Positions 22,564 through 31,628 of a stretch of DNA of 38,320 bases are shown here, one piece after another. Origin of the DNA: an uncultured SAR86 cluster bacterium (GTDB lineage: Bacteria; Pseudomonadota; Gammaproteobacteria; Magnimaribacterales; AG-339-G14); assembly GCA_902624765.1 (NCBI GenBank), contig CACNYO010000009.1:1-38320 (forward strand), in the 5' to 3' direction. A program made the translations under genes and the position numbers. The stretch's first letter is position 1, and each line of letters opens with the position of its first letter. The notes beneath the pieces were generated by a model. It ran no database searches. It saw only the letters and a program-made list of their open reading frames with translations, and was not told the DNA's origin.

Positions 22564-24558
22564 ATGAGTATTTTAAAAAAATCTTTTTTTTGGATTGCAG
22601 GAATTACTCTTATCCTAATTTTAATCATCTTTATTTCTTATCAGTACCAAGAGAGACAAACAAAAAAATCAGTTGAAAAAATAGATGATATTTTCTCAAA
22701 ACAAAAATCATCCATGAAGTATGAGACTGATGAGAGACGAGAGAAAAACCCAGATAAAAATGCCTATTTTGGGGATCTACACGTTCACACGGCTAATTCT
22801 TTTGATTCTTATACATTCGGCAATATTAATTCTCCAGATGATGCATATCGTTATGCTCGAGGAGCTGCTTTACCCCATCCATCCGGATATCAGATCCAGC
22901 TCAAAAGACCTTTAGATTTTTATGCGGTGACTGATCACGGGATATTTTTGGGAGTGATGAAATCTGCAAGTGACGAAAATTCTTTTTTGTCTAAATATGA
23001 TTGGGTGAAACCATTACATAATTTAAATGATTCAGCGGGTGCAGGCATATTTGAGGTCATCAGAAGATCTAACCTCTTTAGACCTTTCGCACAGAGGCTC
23101 GCAGAGGAGGGAAGACTGGCCAATGATCTTACCAATGAATTAAATAAGATTTCCAGCAGTGTTTGGCAGGATATTATTCGTGCTGCTGATAGAGCCTATG
23201 AACCAGGAGTTTTGACTACTTTTGCTGGTTACGAATACTCGGCAGGTAGCGGAGCAGACCTTACAACACTTCATAGAAACGTTATTTTCAAGGATACTAA
23301 AAATTTACCATTAATGCCCTTTAGCAGAGTAGATAGTCCAAATCCAGAAAAGTTATGGGATTGGATGGATTCTCTTAGAAATAATGGAGTTGAGAGCATG
23401 GCCATACCACATAATTCTAATCTCTCTGGAGGCTTAATGTTTATGCTAGATGATTTTAATGGCGCTCCAATAGATGAATCTTATAGCAGAAAGAGAATAA
23501 GTAATGAGCCTGTTGTTGAAATAACTCAGGTAAAAGCTACTTCAGAGACGAACTCCTTCTTGTCAAAAAATGATGAGTGGGCTGATTTTGAAATTGAAAA
23601 TACAGCAGATAATGATGAAGGGAGTTATACAAGAAGTGCCTTGTTAAGAGGCATGGCTCTGAAAAACAAAAGTGGCGTCAATCCATATAAATTTGGCTTT
23701 ATTGGGTCAACTGATACTCATGTATCTGCATCATCGTTCGAAGAAGATAGATACTTTTCAAAAATAGGCATTCTCGATGGAACTCCTGAACTCAGGGGAT
23801 CTATTCCTTTCAATAAGACTTATGGATCCGTATTGAAAGTCCTAAGGCCAAATTTAATTGCAGAGGTTGATGGAAAAGATTATTTCGCAGGCAGCAATAG
23901 GCTCATTAGCTGGAGCGCTTCCGGCCTTGCAGGTGTATGGGCTGAAGAGAATACAAGAGAGTCAATTTTTAATGCATTTAAAAGAAAGGAAACTTTTGCA
24001 ACTAGCGGACCAAGAATAAAAATTAGATTTTTTGCTGGATATGACATTGAGAGTGCATTCAGCAAAGAAAATACCATCGCCTACCTTTATAAAACAGCAT
24101 CGACAATGGGAGGAAGCCTCAAAACTAAAAAGAACAAATCTCCTACTTTTCTTGTGTGGGCGATGGCTGATGCCCAAGGTACAAATTTACAGAGAGTACA
24201 AATTATCAAGGGTTGGCTCGATAATGGAGAATCTAAAGAGAAAGTCTTTGATGCGACCTGTAGCGATGGATTAGAAGTAGACAAATCATCTCAAAGGTGT
24301 CCTGACAATGGTGCAAAAGTTAATTTGAATGATTGCTCTATATCCAAAAATAAGGGCTCTAAGGAACTAAAAACTTTATGGAAAGATCCAGAATTTCTTG
24401 AAGATCAAGAAGCCTTTTATTACGTCAGAGTTTTAGAAAATCCAGTATGCAGATGGTCTACTTGGGACGCTATTAGAAGTAATCAACTTCCTAGATCGGA
24501 TGTAAAATCAACCATTCAAGAAAGAGCTTGGTCTTCACCAATCTGGATAAGGAACTAA
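22564..24558 (+). CDS. DUF3604 domain protein (PHP-like), N-terminally anchored
   Basis: 664 aa; NAYFGDLHVHTANSFDSYTFGN...PDDAYRYARG, LDFYAVTDHG, AIPHNSNLSGG, GFIGSTDTHV. Confidence 0.88.
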   Translation: MSILKKSFFWIAGITLILILIIFISYQYQERQTKKSVEKIDDIFSKQKSSMKYETDERREKNPDKNAYFGDLHVHTANSFDSYTFGNINSPDDAYRYARGAALPHPSGYQIQLKRPLDFYAVTDHGIFLGVMKSASDENSFLSKYDWVKPLHNLNDSAGAGIFEVIRRSNLFRPFAQRLAEEGRLANDLTNELNKISSSVWQDIIRAADRAYEPGVLTTFAGYEYSAGSGADLTTLHRNVIFKDTKNLPLMPFSRVDSPNPEKLWDWMDSLRNNGVESMAIPHNSNLSGGLMFMLDDFNGAPIDESYSRKRISNEPVVEITQVKATSETNSFLSKNDEWADFEIENTADNDEGSYTRSALLRGMALKNKSGVNPYKFGFIGSTDTHVSASSFEEDRYFSKIGILDGTPELRGSIPFNKTYGSVLKVLRPNLIAEVDGKDYFAGSNRLISWSASGLAGVWAEENTRESIFNAFKRKETFATSGPRIKIRFFAGYDIESAFSKENTIAYLYKTASTMGGSLKTKKNKSPTFLVWAMADAQGTNLQRVQIIKGWLDNGESKEKVFDATCSDGLEVDKSSQRCPDNGAKVNLNDCSISKNKGSKELKTLWKDPEFLEDQEAFYYVRVLENPVCRWSTWDAIRSNQLPRSDVKSTIQERAWSSPIWIRN

Positions 24559-24563
24559 AAATT

Positions 24564-25793
24564 TTAGGCAGATTGAAATTTAGTGATTCTCAAAGGCAAA
24601 GCAATTGCTAAATAAAGAAGACAAATAAGAGCATGTATTCCTGATACTTGTACCGATAGAAGACTTAATTCATTCACGCCGAAGAAAATAAGAATAATAA
24701 ATGATATTGATCTGATTGATTCCATCCACAAAGCAGATTGCTTTCCCTCTAGAAACATCAGAGTAAAAGTAATAAAAAGTACCGCGTTACTAATAAGTAT
24801 CAAAGATTGAAAATAAGTCTGTTGATCTAAGCCAGAAACGATGAAATTTGGAATAATTATTAGGCTAAAAATCTGAAAAAATGCATAAATTTTCTGTAGA
24901 ACATCTATTTTTGGATCGTATTTAACAAAAGATGATAAGTCATTTCTTTGAACTGGAAATCTTTTAGAAACATCATCTGGCCTCCATCTGGCATCTGAAA
25001 ACCAAACCTTAAATTTATCTCTCCAACTTTTGGTTGCAAAAGAATCTCTTAACATCATCCAATACACATCCACATTAGCCTTGATTGGGTTCCAGCTATT
25101 TAAAGGTTTAACAGTTCCATAAATTGGCTTCACTTCATCTTTTTCCTCGATGAAAGTACCAAATATAATATCCCAAAATATAAATACTCCTCCATAATTA
25201 GCATCGATATACTCCTCATTCTGAGCATGATGCACTCTATGATTTGAAGGAGTTACTAATATGTACTCGAATATACCAATGGTTTTGACGTGCTCAGTAT
25301 GAACCCAAAATTGATAGATAAGATTCAGAGATCCTACTGTGATAAAAACCTCAGGAGGAATACCAAGAATAAAAAGAGGTATATAAAAGATCCAACTCCA
25401 CAGGAAACCTGAACTGGTTTGTCTCAGGGCTGTAGATAAATTGAATTCTTCCCCATGATGATGAACTACATGACTTGCCCAAAAAACTTTTACCTCATGA
25501 TGCATTCTATGGAACCAGTAATAGCAAAGGTCATAAAGAATAAAGGCTGTAACCCATACTATCCATGAAGAGCTAGATAATAAGGACAAGCTAAAATAGT
25601 CTGCAATGAAAGCAAACACAGCTCCTTGAAATCCCAGTTTTAAAATTGGAATGTATTGACTTATTGAACCTAGCGATAGACTAGTTAAAGTATCCGAGAC
25701 TCGGTAGTTATTTTTTTTTACAAGAAATCCATAACCTAATTCAAGAAGTATCAGGAGAAGGAAGAAAGGGACAGCATAAGCGACATAATCCAT
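24564..25793 (-). CDS. Sterol desaturase / fatty acid hydroxylase superfamily membrane protein
   Basis: 409 aa; histidine clusters HRMHHE, HVVHHHGEEFNLSTALRQT, HRVHHAQNEEYIDANYGG. Confidence 0.88.
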   Translation of the reverse strand: MDYVAYAVPFFLLLILLELGYGFLVKKNNYRVSDTLTSLSLGSISQYIPILKLGFQGAVFAFIADYFSLSLLSSSSWIVWVTAFILYDLCYYWFHRMHHEVKVFWASHVVHHHGEEFNLSTALRQTSSGFLWSWIFYIPLFILGIPPEVFITVGSLNLIYQFWVHTEHVKTIGIFEYILVTPSNHRVHHAQNEEYIDANYGGVFIFWDIIFGTFIEEKDEVKPIYGTVKPLNSWNPIKANVDVYWMMLRDSFATKSWRDKFKVWFSDARWRPDDVSKRFPVQRNDLSSFVKYDPKIDVLQKIYAFFQIFSLIIIPNFIVSGLDQQTYFQSLILISNAVLFITFTLMFLEGKQSALWMESIRSISFIILIFFGVNELSLLSVQVSGIHALICLLYLAIALPLRITKFQSA

Positions 25794-25885
25794 ATGTGGA
25801 TTATATTCTCTATCAAAAATGATCCAAGCTGATTTGTATCTTAAATATATATTTATTTAAATTCTATAAGTAAAATAAAGTTGAT

Positions 25886-26083
25886 ATGGACGAAAAACTT
25901 CTAAAACTAGAGCAGTGGTTTATTGTTCTCTTTGCATTTGTTTTTTTCGGCAGCATTTTTAATGCAGGCGTTATTTACCTTTTTGAGCCAAAAAATGAAT
26001 TTTTCTTCACTATCATGAGTTATTTGGTCGGCTTTCTTTTTGGCTTAGTAGCTAAGAACAAAAAATGGGGTTGGATAGTATGA
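25886..26083 (+). CDS. Small two-TM hypothetical membrane protein
   Basis: 65 aa MDEKLLKLEQWFIVLFAFVFFGSIFNAGVIYLFEPKNEFFFTIMSYLVGFLFGLVAKNKKWGWIV; its 3' end overlaps the start region of the desaturase. Confidence 0.55.
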   Translation: MDEKLLKLEQWFIVLFAFVFFGSIFNAGVIYLFEPKNEFFFTIMSYLVGFLFGLVAKNKKWGWIV

Positions 26084-26982
26084 TTAATAGCCAGACATAT
26101 AATTTTCACTCCTCGGATTTATCACATGAAAGAGAAAAAGAAATAGCTAGATCATTTATGGGAAGAATAGAGTGGGAAATGATTGTTATTGCTTTTACAC
26201 AATTTTTCGTATGGTGCCTTACCTGGTATTTAGTTGTTTCGTCAATCATTCCACTGTGGCTGGGATTTTTCATCTCTCTTATTTCTACTTCGTTTGCATA
26301 TTTACCATCTCATGCAGGCCAACACGGACACCTCTCAGGGAAATATAAAAATCTTGAATGGGTTAATTTTGTTGTAGGTCAAATTTCGCTGATTCCTCTT
26401 GCAAGATCTCATGAACTTCTAAAAGTTCTTCATATGAAACATCACGCACATACAAATGATCCTGAAAAGGATCCAGATTATTTTCATACCCACGTTGACT
26501 CATGGTTTGAAGCAGCTATGAGAATACATAATCAAGGATCAGACGAAAGGATTGAAAAGATGGTTAATGATTATTCAGATAAAGATCCTGAATTTAAAAA
26601 AAGCATAGATAGAGGATCTCAAGTTCAATTTTTTATTGTCTTAATGCAGATGGTTACGGCTTTCTTTTTTCCTTTGGAAACCCTTTTTTTATGGTGGCTT
26701 CCTTTAAAAATCACTACCTCTTATTTAGGTATAGTTTTCTCAAGAGAGCCTCATAGAGGACTAGGAATTGGAAGGCATAGTGATACAAGATTCTGGAGAA
26801 ACGGCATACCTAGGTTTTTAAATCACTCAATGCAAATTCACATAATGCATCATATGTACCCAAAAATTTGTCATCATGATGAACCCAAAGCAATAGAGGC
26901 CTTACGACCTTTTATGATTGCAAAAAATATGCCTGGTGCAGAAAATATCCCAGAAAAAATTTCGTTTAACTCATTAACTTAA
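26080..26982 (+). CDS. Membrane fatty acid desaturase; ORF track starts at 26065
   Basis: Three His boxes: HAGQHGH, HMKHHAHTNDPEKDPDYF, HIMHHMYPKICHHDEP. ATG at 26080 is likely; 26065 is also possible. Confidence 0.85.
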   Translation: MINSQTYNFHSSDLSHEREKEIARSFMGRIEWEMIVIAFTQFFVWCLTWYLVVSSIIPLWLGFFISLISTSFAYLPSHAGQHGHLSGKYKNLEWVNFVVGQISLIPLARSHELLKVLHMKHHAHTNDPEKDPDYFHTHVDSWFEAAMRIHNQGSDERIEKMVNDYSDKDPEFKKSIDRGSQVQFFIVLMQMVTAFFFPLETLFLWWLPLKITTSYLGIVFSREPHRGLGIGRHSDTRFWRNGIPRFLNHSMQIHIMHHMYPKICHHDEPKAIEALRPFMIAKNMPGAENIPEKISFNSLT

Positions 26983-26989
26983 TAATCTT

Positions 26990-27571
26990 TTGGCTTATAC
27001 ATTAAAAATAGGTGAACAAGCTCCTGATTTCAATCTTCTAGGCACTGACAATGTGTTTCACGATCTATCAAGCTACAGCAAATATAAGTTGCTTATAATA
27101 TCTTTCACTTGTAATCATTGTCCTTATGTTATTGGATCAGACGAAACCACTCGAAAAACTGTTGAAAAGTATAATCGAGAGAGTATGAAGTTAATATGTA
27201 TCAATTCGAATAGCAAAAATACTTATGAGGCCGATAGTTTTGAAAATATGCAAATTCGAATGAAAGAGAATAAATTTCCCTGGGACTACCTTCACGATGA
27301 GTCTCAAGAAATCGCATCGACTTATGGTGCACTTAAAACTCCGCATTTTTTTGTTTTTGATTCAAATAGATTGTTGATTTATACAGGAAGAGGAATTGAT
27401 AATCCAAGAAACGGCGCCGAATCAAATATAAATGATTTGGAAAATGCAATCGATGATTATTTCAAAGGAAAAGTCATAGAAATACCAGTTACGAATCCAA
27501 TTGGATGCAACATTAAGTGGGATGGCAAAGATGCCCATTGGATGCCGCCTGCAGCTTGTGATTTAATATAA
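26990..27571 (+). CDS. Thioredoxin-like/AhpC-TSA (redoxin) family protein
   Basis: 193 aa, TTG start; GEQAPDFNLLGTDNVFHDLSSY, SFTCNHCPYVIGSDETTRK, ATYGALKTPHFFVFD. Confidence 0.85.
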   Translation: MAYTLKIGEQAPDFNLLGTDNVFHDLSSYSKYKLLIISFTCNHCPYVIGSDETTRKTVEKYNRESMKLICINSNSKNTYEADSFENMQIRMKENKFPWDYLHDESQEIASTYGALKTPHFFVFDSNRLLIYTGRGIDNPRNGAESNINDLENAIDDYFKGKVIEIPVTNPIGCNIKWDGKDAHWMPPAACDLI

Positions 27572-27586
27572 TTTTCAGGAGGAAAA

Positions 27587-28261
27587 ATGAGTGAAACAGC
27601 AACCCTTACTCAAGAAGGAGACATTTCAACTATTACTTTGGATGATGGGAAGGTAAATGTCTTTTCGTTAGAAATGCTTGAATCTATTCAAAATTGTCTG
27701 GATCAAGTTTCTAAAGACAGTGGCGCATTAATTATAAGAGGAAGAGAAGGAATCTTTTCTGCAGGATTTGATCTCAAAACATTTCAAAGCGGAGATGCGG
27801 AAAAGGCTAAAAAAATGACTGCTTTAGGAATGAAAACCATGCAAGATTTGTATACTTTTCCTAGACCAGTAATTATGGCTATAACAGGTCACGCAATTGC
27901 TATGGGTATTTTTATTGTTTGTTGTGGGGACTATCGCATTGCTTTAGAAGGAGATTTCGTTGCTCAGGCAAACGAAGTTAGAAATAATATGGATATTCCT
28001 TCTCCAATTATGGAAGTTGCTGAAAGCAGAATCGATAAAAAGCATGTTTATTCTGTTCTCTATCATGCGGATCCTTATCCTTTTGATAAATGTATTGAAG
28101 CTGGACTTATAGATGAAATAGCATCTTCCTCAGACTTCGAAAAAAGGATTATGGAGAAAGCTAAAGACTTAGCTACTTTGGGACATCCTCATTATGCAAA
28201 AACTAAGCAAGCACATCAGAAACCACTCTTGGAAGCTATTTCTAGTGCGATGCCTGCTTAA
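27587..28261 (+). CDS. Crotonase (enoyl-CoA hydratase/isomerase) family protein
   Basis: 224 aa; SD AGGAGG; LIIRGREGIFSAGFDLKTF, PVIMAITGHAIAMGIFIVCCGDYRIA. Confidence 0.9.
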   Translation: MSETATLTQEGDISTITLDDGKVNVFSLEMLESIQNCLDQVSKDSGALIIRGREGIFSAGFDLKTFQSGDAEKAKKMTALGMKTMQDLYTFPRPVIMAITGHAIAMGIFIVCCGDYRIALEGDFVAQANEVRNNMDIPSPIMEVAESRIDKKHVYSVLYHADPYPFDKCIEAGLIDEIASSSDFEKRIMEKAKDLATLGHPHYAKTKQAHQKPLLEAISSAMPA

Positions 28262-28265
28262 AATT

Positions 28266-29474
28266 TTATAGTTTGTATCCAGATTGACCGTGAGAGGAGA
28301 GGTCCAGACCTTCCTCAATTTGATCATCATCTACTCTTAAACCTAATGATGATCTCAAAACCAAGGCAAGTATTATTGTTACAACCGCAGTAAATAGTAG
28401 GACACTGATTGTTCCTGTTAATTGAACACTAAAAAAACTCATAATAGTTTGTCCTTCTGAGAGGCCTACTCCGCCAAAATCTGTGCCAATCAAGAAAGGT
28501 AATAAAAGTATTCCTAGAGTTCCTCCAAGACCATGAACTGCAAAAACATCAAGTGAGTCATCGATTTTGAGAGCATTTTTTACATATCCGACAGCAACAT
28601 AACAGAGGTAACCAGAAACAAAGCCAATGATTACTGCTCCTAAAGGCCCGACAAATCCTGAAGCTGGCGTGATTGACGCAAGCCCTGCAATGGATCCAGT
28701 AACAATTCCGACTAAACTTGGTTTTCCAAATTTAATCCATTCAATGAACATCCACACCAAAGAAGCTACAGAGGCTGAAATATGAGTCACAAGAATAGCC
28801 ATTCCAGCATCTTGATTTGCAGCAAGCGCACTACCTCCGTTAAAACCAAACCAGCCGACCCACAACATACAAGCTCCCATCATAGTCAATCCAGGATTAT
28901 GAGGCGGTTTAATTTGATTTGGGAAGCCTTCTCTTGGCCCCAAGAGGAAAGCCAAAATCAAAGCTGTTGTCCCAGCAGTCAAGTGAACCACAAGTCCCCC
29001 AGCAAAATCGAGAACTCCCATTTGAGCCAACCAACCTCCACCCCATATCCAGTGGGTTACCGGAGCATATACAAACAGAATCCATAAGAATGAGAAAGCT
29101 ATTACAAAACTAAACTTTATCCTTTCAGGGTAAGCTCCAACAATTAATGCCGGGGTGATTATTGCAAATGTCATTTGAAACATGAAAAATGCAGATTCAG
29201 GAATATCTCCAGAAAGACTATCTCTGGCCATGTTCATCAAGAACATTTGACTTAAATCCCCAAAATACGGGGAGCCTTCAGAAAAGGCAATGCTGTACGC
29301 CATGAATAACCACGCAAAAGAGGCTAAGCAAGCAATTGCAAAGCACTGCATTAAAACCGATAGAATATTTTGAGACCTTACAAGACCGCCATAAAATAGA
29401 GCTAGACCTGGCATCGTCATAAACAAGACTAGTGCTGTGGACGTTAAAATCCAAGCTGTATTTCCTGAATCCAT
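28266..29474 (-). CDS. amt: Ammonium transporter
   Basis: 402 aa; LALFYGGLVRSQNILSVLMQ, GGLVVHLTAGTTALILAFLLGPR, MLWVGWFGFNGGSALAAN, DVFAVHGLGGTLG. Confidence 0.94.
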   Translation of the reverse strand: MDSGNTAWILTSTALVLFMTMPGLALFYGGLVRSQNILSVLMQCFAIACLASFAWLFMAYSIAFSEGSPYFGDLSQMFLMNMARDSLSGDIPESAFFMFQMTFAIITPALIVGAYPERIKFSFVIAFSFLWILFVYAPVTHWIWGGGWLAQMGVLDFAGGLVVHLTAGTTALILAFLLGPREGFPNQIKPPHNPGLTMMGACMLWVGWFGFNGGSALAANQDAGMAILVTHISASVASLVWMFIEWIKFGKPSLVGIVTGSIAGLASITPASGFVGPLGAVIIGFVSGYLCYVAVGYVKNALKIDDSLDVFAVHGLGGTLGILLLPFLIGTDFGGVGLSEGQTIMSFFSVQLTGTISVLLFTAVVTIILALVLRSSLGLRVDDDQIEEGLDLSSHGQSGYKL

Positions 29475-29608
29475 TGATTCCTCCCAATAAATTTAGAATT
29501 GAATTATATTAGAAATAAAATAGTGCAAATTGCTCTAAAACAGAGCATCTCCTTTTAAATAAATTGTTAGACATTTCGTCTATCTTTCTCTAATCTACCC
29601 TTTCTTTT

Positions 29609-29684
29609 GGGGCCATAGCTCAGCTGGGAGAGCGCCTGCTTTGCACGCAGGAGGTCGGCGGTTCGATCCCGCCTGGCTCCACCA
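29609..29684 (+). tRNA. tRNA-Ala(TGC)
   Basis: 76 nt GGGGCCATAGCTCAGCTGGGAGAGCGCCTGCTTTGCACGCAGGAGGTCGGCGGTTCGATCCCGCCTGGCTCCACCA; anticodon loop TTTGCAC, encoded CCA. Confidence 0.96.
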
Positions 29685-29726
29685 AAAATACTTCAATTTT
29701 CCTTGTTACAGATACATAATAAGTCC

Positions 29727-31628
29727 ATGAGAGAGATGCACTTACATGATTTAGTTATTAGGAATGGCAACATTGTTGATGGTTCCGGAAAAAAACCTTT
29801 TCTAGGCGATATAGCAATTGATGATGGAAAAATTACCAAAGTCGGTGAAGTCATTAGCTCAGGTAAAAAAGAAATTGATGCTGATGGAAAACTTGTTGCA
29901 CCAGGATGGGTTGATATTCATACACATTACGATGGACAGGTTTGTTGGGATCCCTACTTAACTCCTTCAAGCTGGCATGGAGTAACCACTGTCGTTATGG
30001 GAAATTGTGGAGTTGGGTTTGCACCCGTGAAACCCGGAGATGAAAATTTCCTTATTCAACTCATGGAGGGCGTTGAGGACATCCCAGGTACTGCACTGCA
30101 TGAAGGCATTGATTGGGAATGGGAAACTTTTCCTGAATTTCTAAATGCAATAGAAAGAAAAGAATTTGTAATGGATTTAGGATTTATGATTGGACATGGA
30201 CCAGTTAGAAGCTATGTAATGGGCTATGACAGATGTCAAAACCAAGTTGATGCATCCAAAGAAGAAATCAATCAAATGTCAGAAATAGTAGAAAAAGCAA
30301 TCAATGCTGGTGCGTTAGGATTCAGTACATCTAGAACTATCTTACATAGGGACGTTCATGGTGTTTATGTGCCTGGCACAGAAGCAAGCTCAGAAGAAAT
30401 GAAGGAACTTGCTTTTGCAGTGGACCGCGCAGGTGAAGGCACTTTAGAAATTGTATCTGATTGGCTGGACCAAGAAATAGAAATGTCATGGATGAAAGAA
30501 TACGTTGAAAAGTCTGATTGCGGTTTAACTGTTCTTCAAACAAATGGCGACTCCGTTAAAACAATTCTTTACTGCGAAGAACAGTTTCTTAAAGGTAAAA
30601 ATGTTCGACCTCAGTTTCCAGGAAGAAATGTGGGACTTATGTTTGGCCTAGAAAGTTCTTTGCATCCATTTATAGGCCATCCTTCCTATAAAGAAATTTC
30701 TCATCTTCCCCTAAACGAGAGACTATCAATTATGAGGGATCCTGCTTTTAAGCAAAAAATTCTAAATGAGTCACCAAGCTTTAGAGAAGATTTACAAAAG
30801 GCTGCTAAAGAACAAAAATCCAATAAGACTAAAGAAGAAATTAAAGCTGAAGCAGAAATGGGTAAAAAACTAATCTCTAACTATGAAACTCAATTTATTT
30901 TAAGTGATCCGCCTAATTACGAACCAACAAGAGAAGATAGCATTGCTTATTTAGCTGAACAGAGAAACCAGTCAGAAGAAGAGGTTATTTACGACGAATT
31001 GATAAAAGATGACGGTAAAAGCTTGATTTACGCATGCTTCACTCCTTATGAAAATCATAAACTTAAGTTCGTTGAAACATTCTATAAACTTAAATCATCT
31101 GTAGCTGGCGGGAGTGATGGAGGTGCGCATTGCGGTCTTATCTGTGACGCGAGCATGCCCACAACAAATTTATCTCATTGGGCAAGAGATAGATCTGCAG
31201 GCAATAAAATTCCTTTAGAGCTCATCATCAGAAAGCAGACAAAAGATACTGCTGAAACTTATGGATTGTTTGATAGGGGAGAGATCAAGACAGGGATGAT
31301 TGCAGATATCAACATTATTGATTTTGAAAAATTAAATGTCTCTCTTCCAAAAATGATTTTTGATCTTCCTAAAGGTGGAAAAAGGCTTGTGCAGGAATCC
31401 TTTGGTTATTTAGCTACTATTAAAAGTGGTGAAGTCGTTTATGAGAATGGTCAAGCAACCGGAACTCTTCCAGGTCAAGTCATAAGAGGGAAGCAGACAT
31501 CAGAGGCCAAAGAGACTAAAGAAAAGATATCTTTGTATGATCGAACGGTTAGGTTATTTATTGTCAAATTGCTAAGACTTATTTGGGCTGCTAGAAACAA
31601 GCCTGTTAAAAGTACAGTTATCTCTTAG
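29727..31628 (+). CDS. Amidohydrolase family protein (N-acyl-D-amino-acid deacylase-like); ORF track starts at 29703
   Basis: LVIRNGNIVDGSGKKPFLGDIAIDDGKI, VDIHTHYDGQVCWDPYLTPSSWHGVTTVVMGNCGVGFAPV, GGSDGGAHCG. First ATG in frame at 29727. Confidence 0.88.
   Translation: MREMHLHDLVIRNGNIVDGSGKKPFLGDIAIDDGKITKVGEVISSGKKEIDADGKLVAPGWVDIHTHYDGQVCWDPYLTPSSWHGVTTVVMGNCGVGFAPVKPGDENFLIQLMEGVEDIPGTALHEGIDWEWETFPEFLNAIERKEFVMDLGFMIGHGPVRSYVMGYDRCQNQVDASKEEINQMSEIVEKAINAGALGFSTSRTILHRDVHGVYVPGTEASSEEMKELAFAVDRAGEGTLEIVSDWLDQEIEMSWMKEYVEKSDCGLTVLQTNGDSVKTILYCEEQFLKGKNVRPQFPGRNVGLMFGLESSLHPFIGHPSYKEISHLPLNERLSIMRDPAFKQKILNESPSFREDLQKAAKEQKSNKTKEEIKAEAEMGKKLISNYETQFILSDPPNYEPTREDSIAYLAEQRNQSEEEVIYDELIKDDGKSLIYACFTPYENHKLKFVETFYKLKSSVAGGSDGGAHCGLICDASMPTTNLSHWARDRSAGNKIPLELIIRKQTKDTAETYGLFDRGEIKTGMIADINIIDFEKLNVSLPKMIFDLPKGGKRLVQESFGYLATIKSGEVVYENGQATGTLPGQVIRGKQTSEAKETKEKISLYDRTVRLFIVKLLRLIWAARNKPVKSTVIS

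Noticed and set aside
22721-22915. Plus-strand 64 aa ORF inside the DUF3604 gene
   Set aside because: Alternate-frame overlap with a well-supported CDS; no SD or family evidence.
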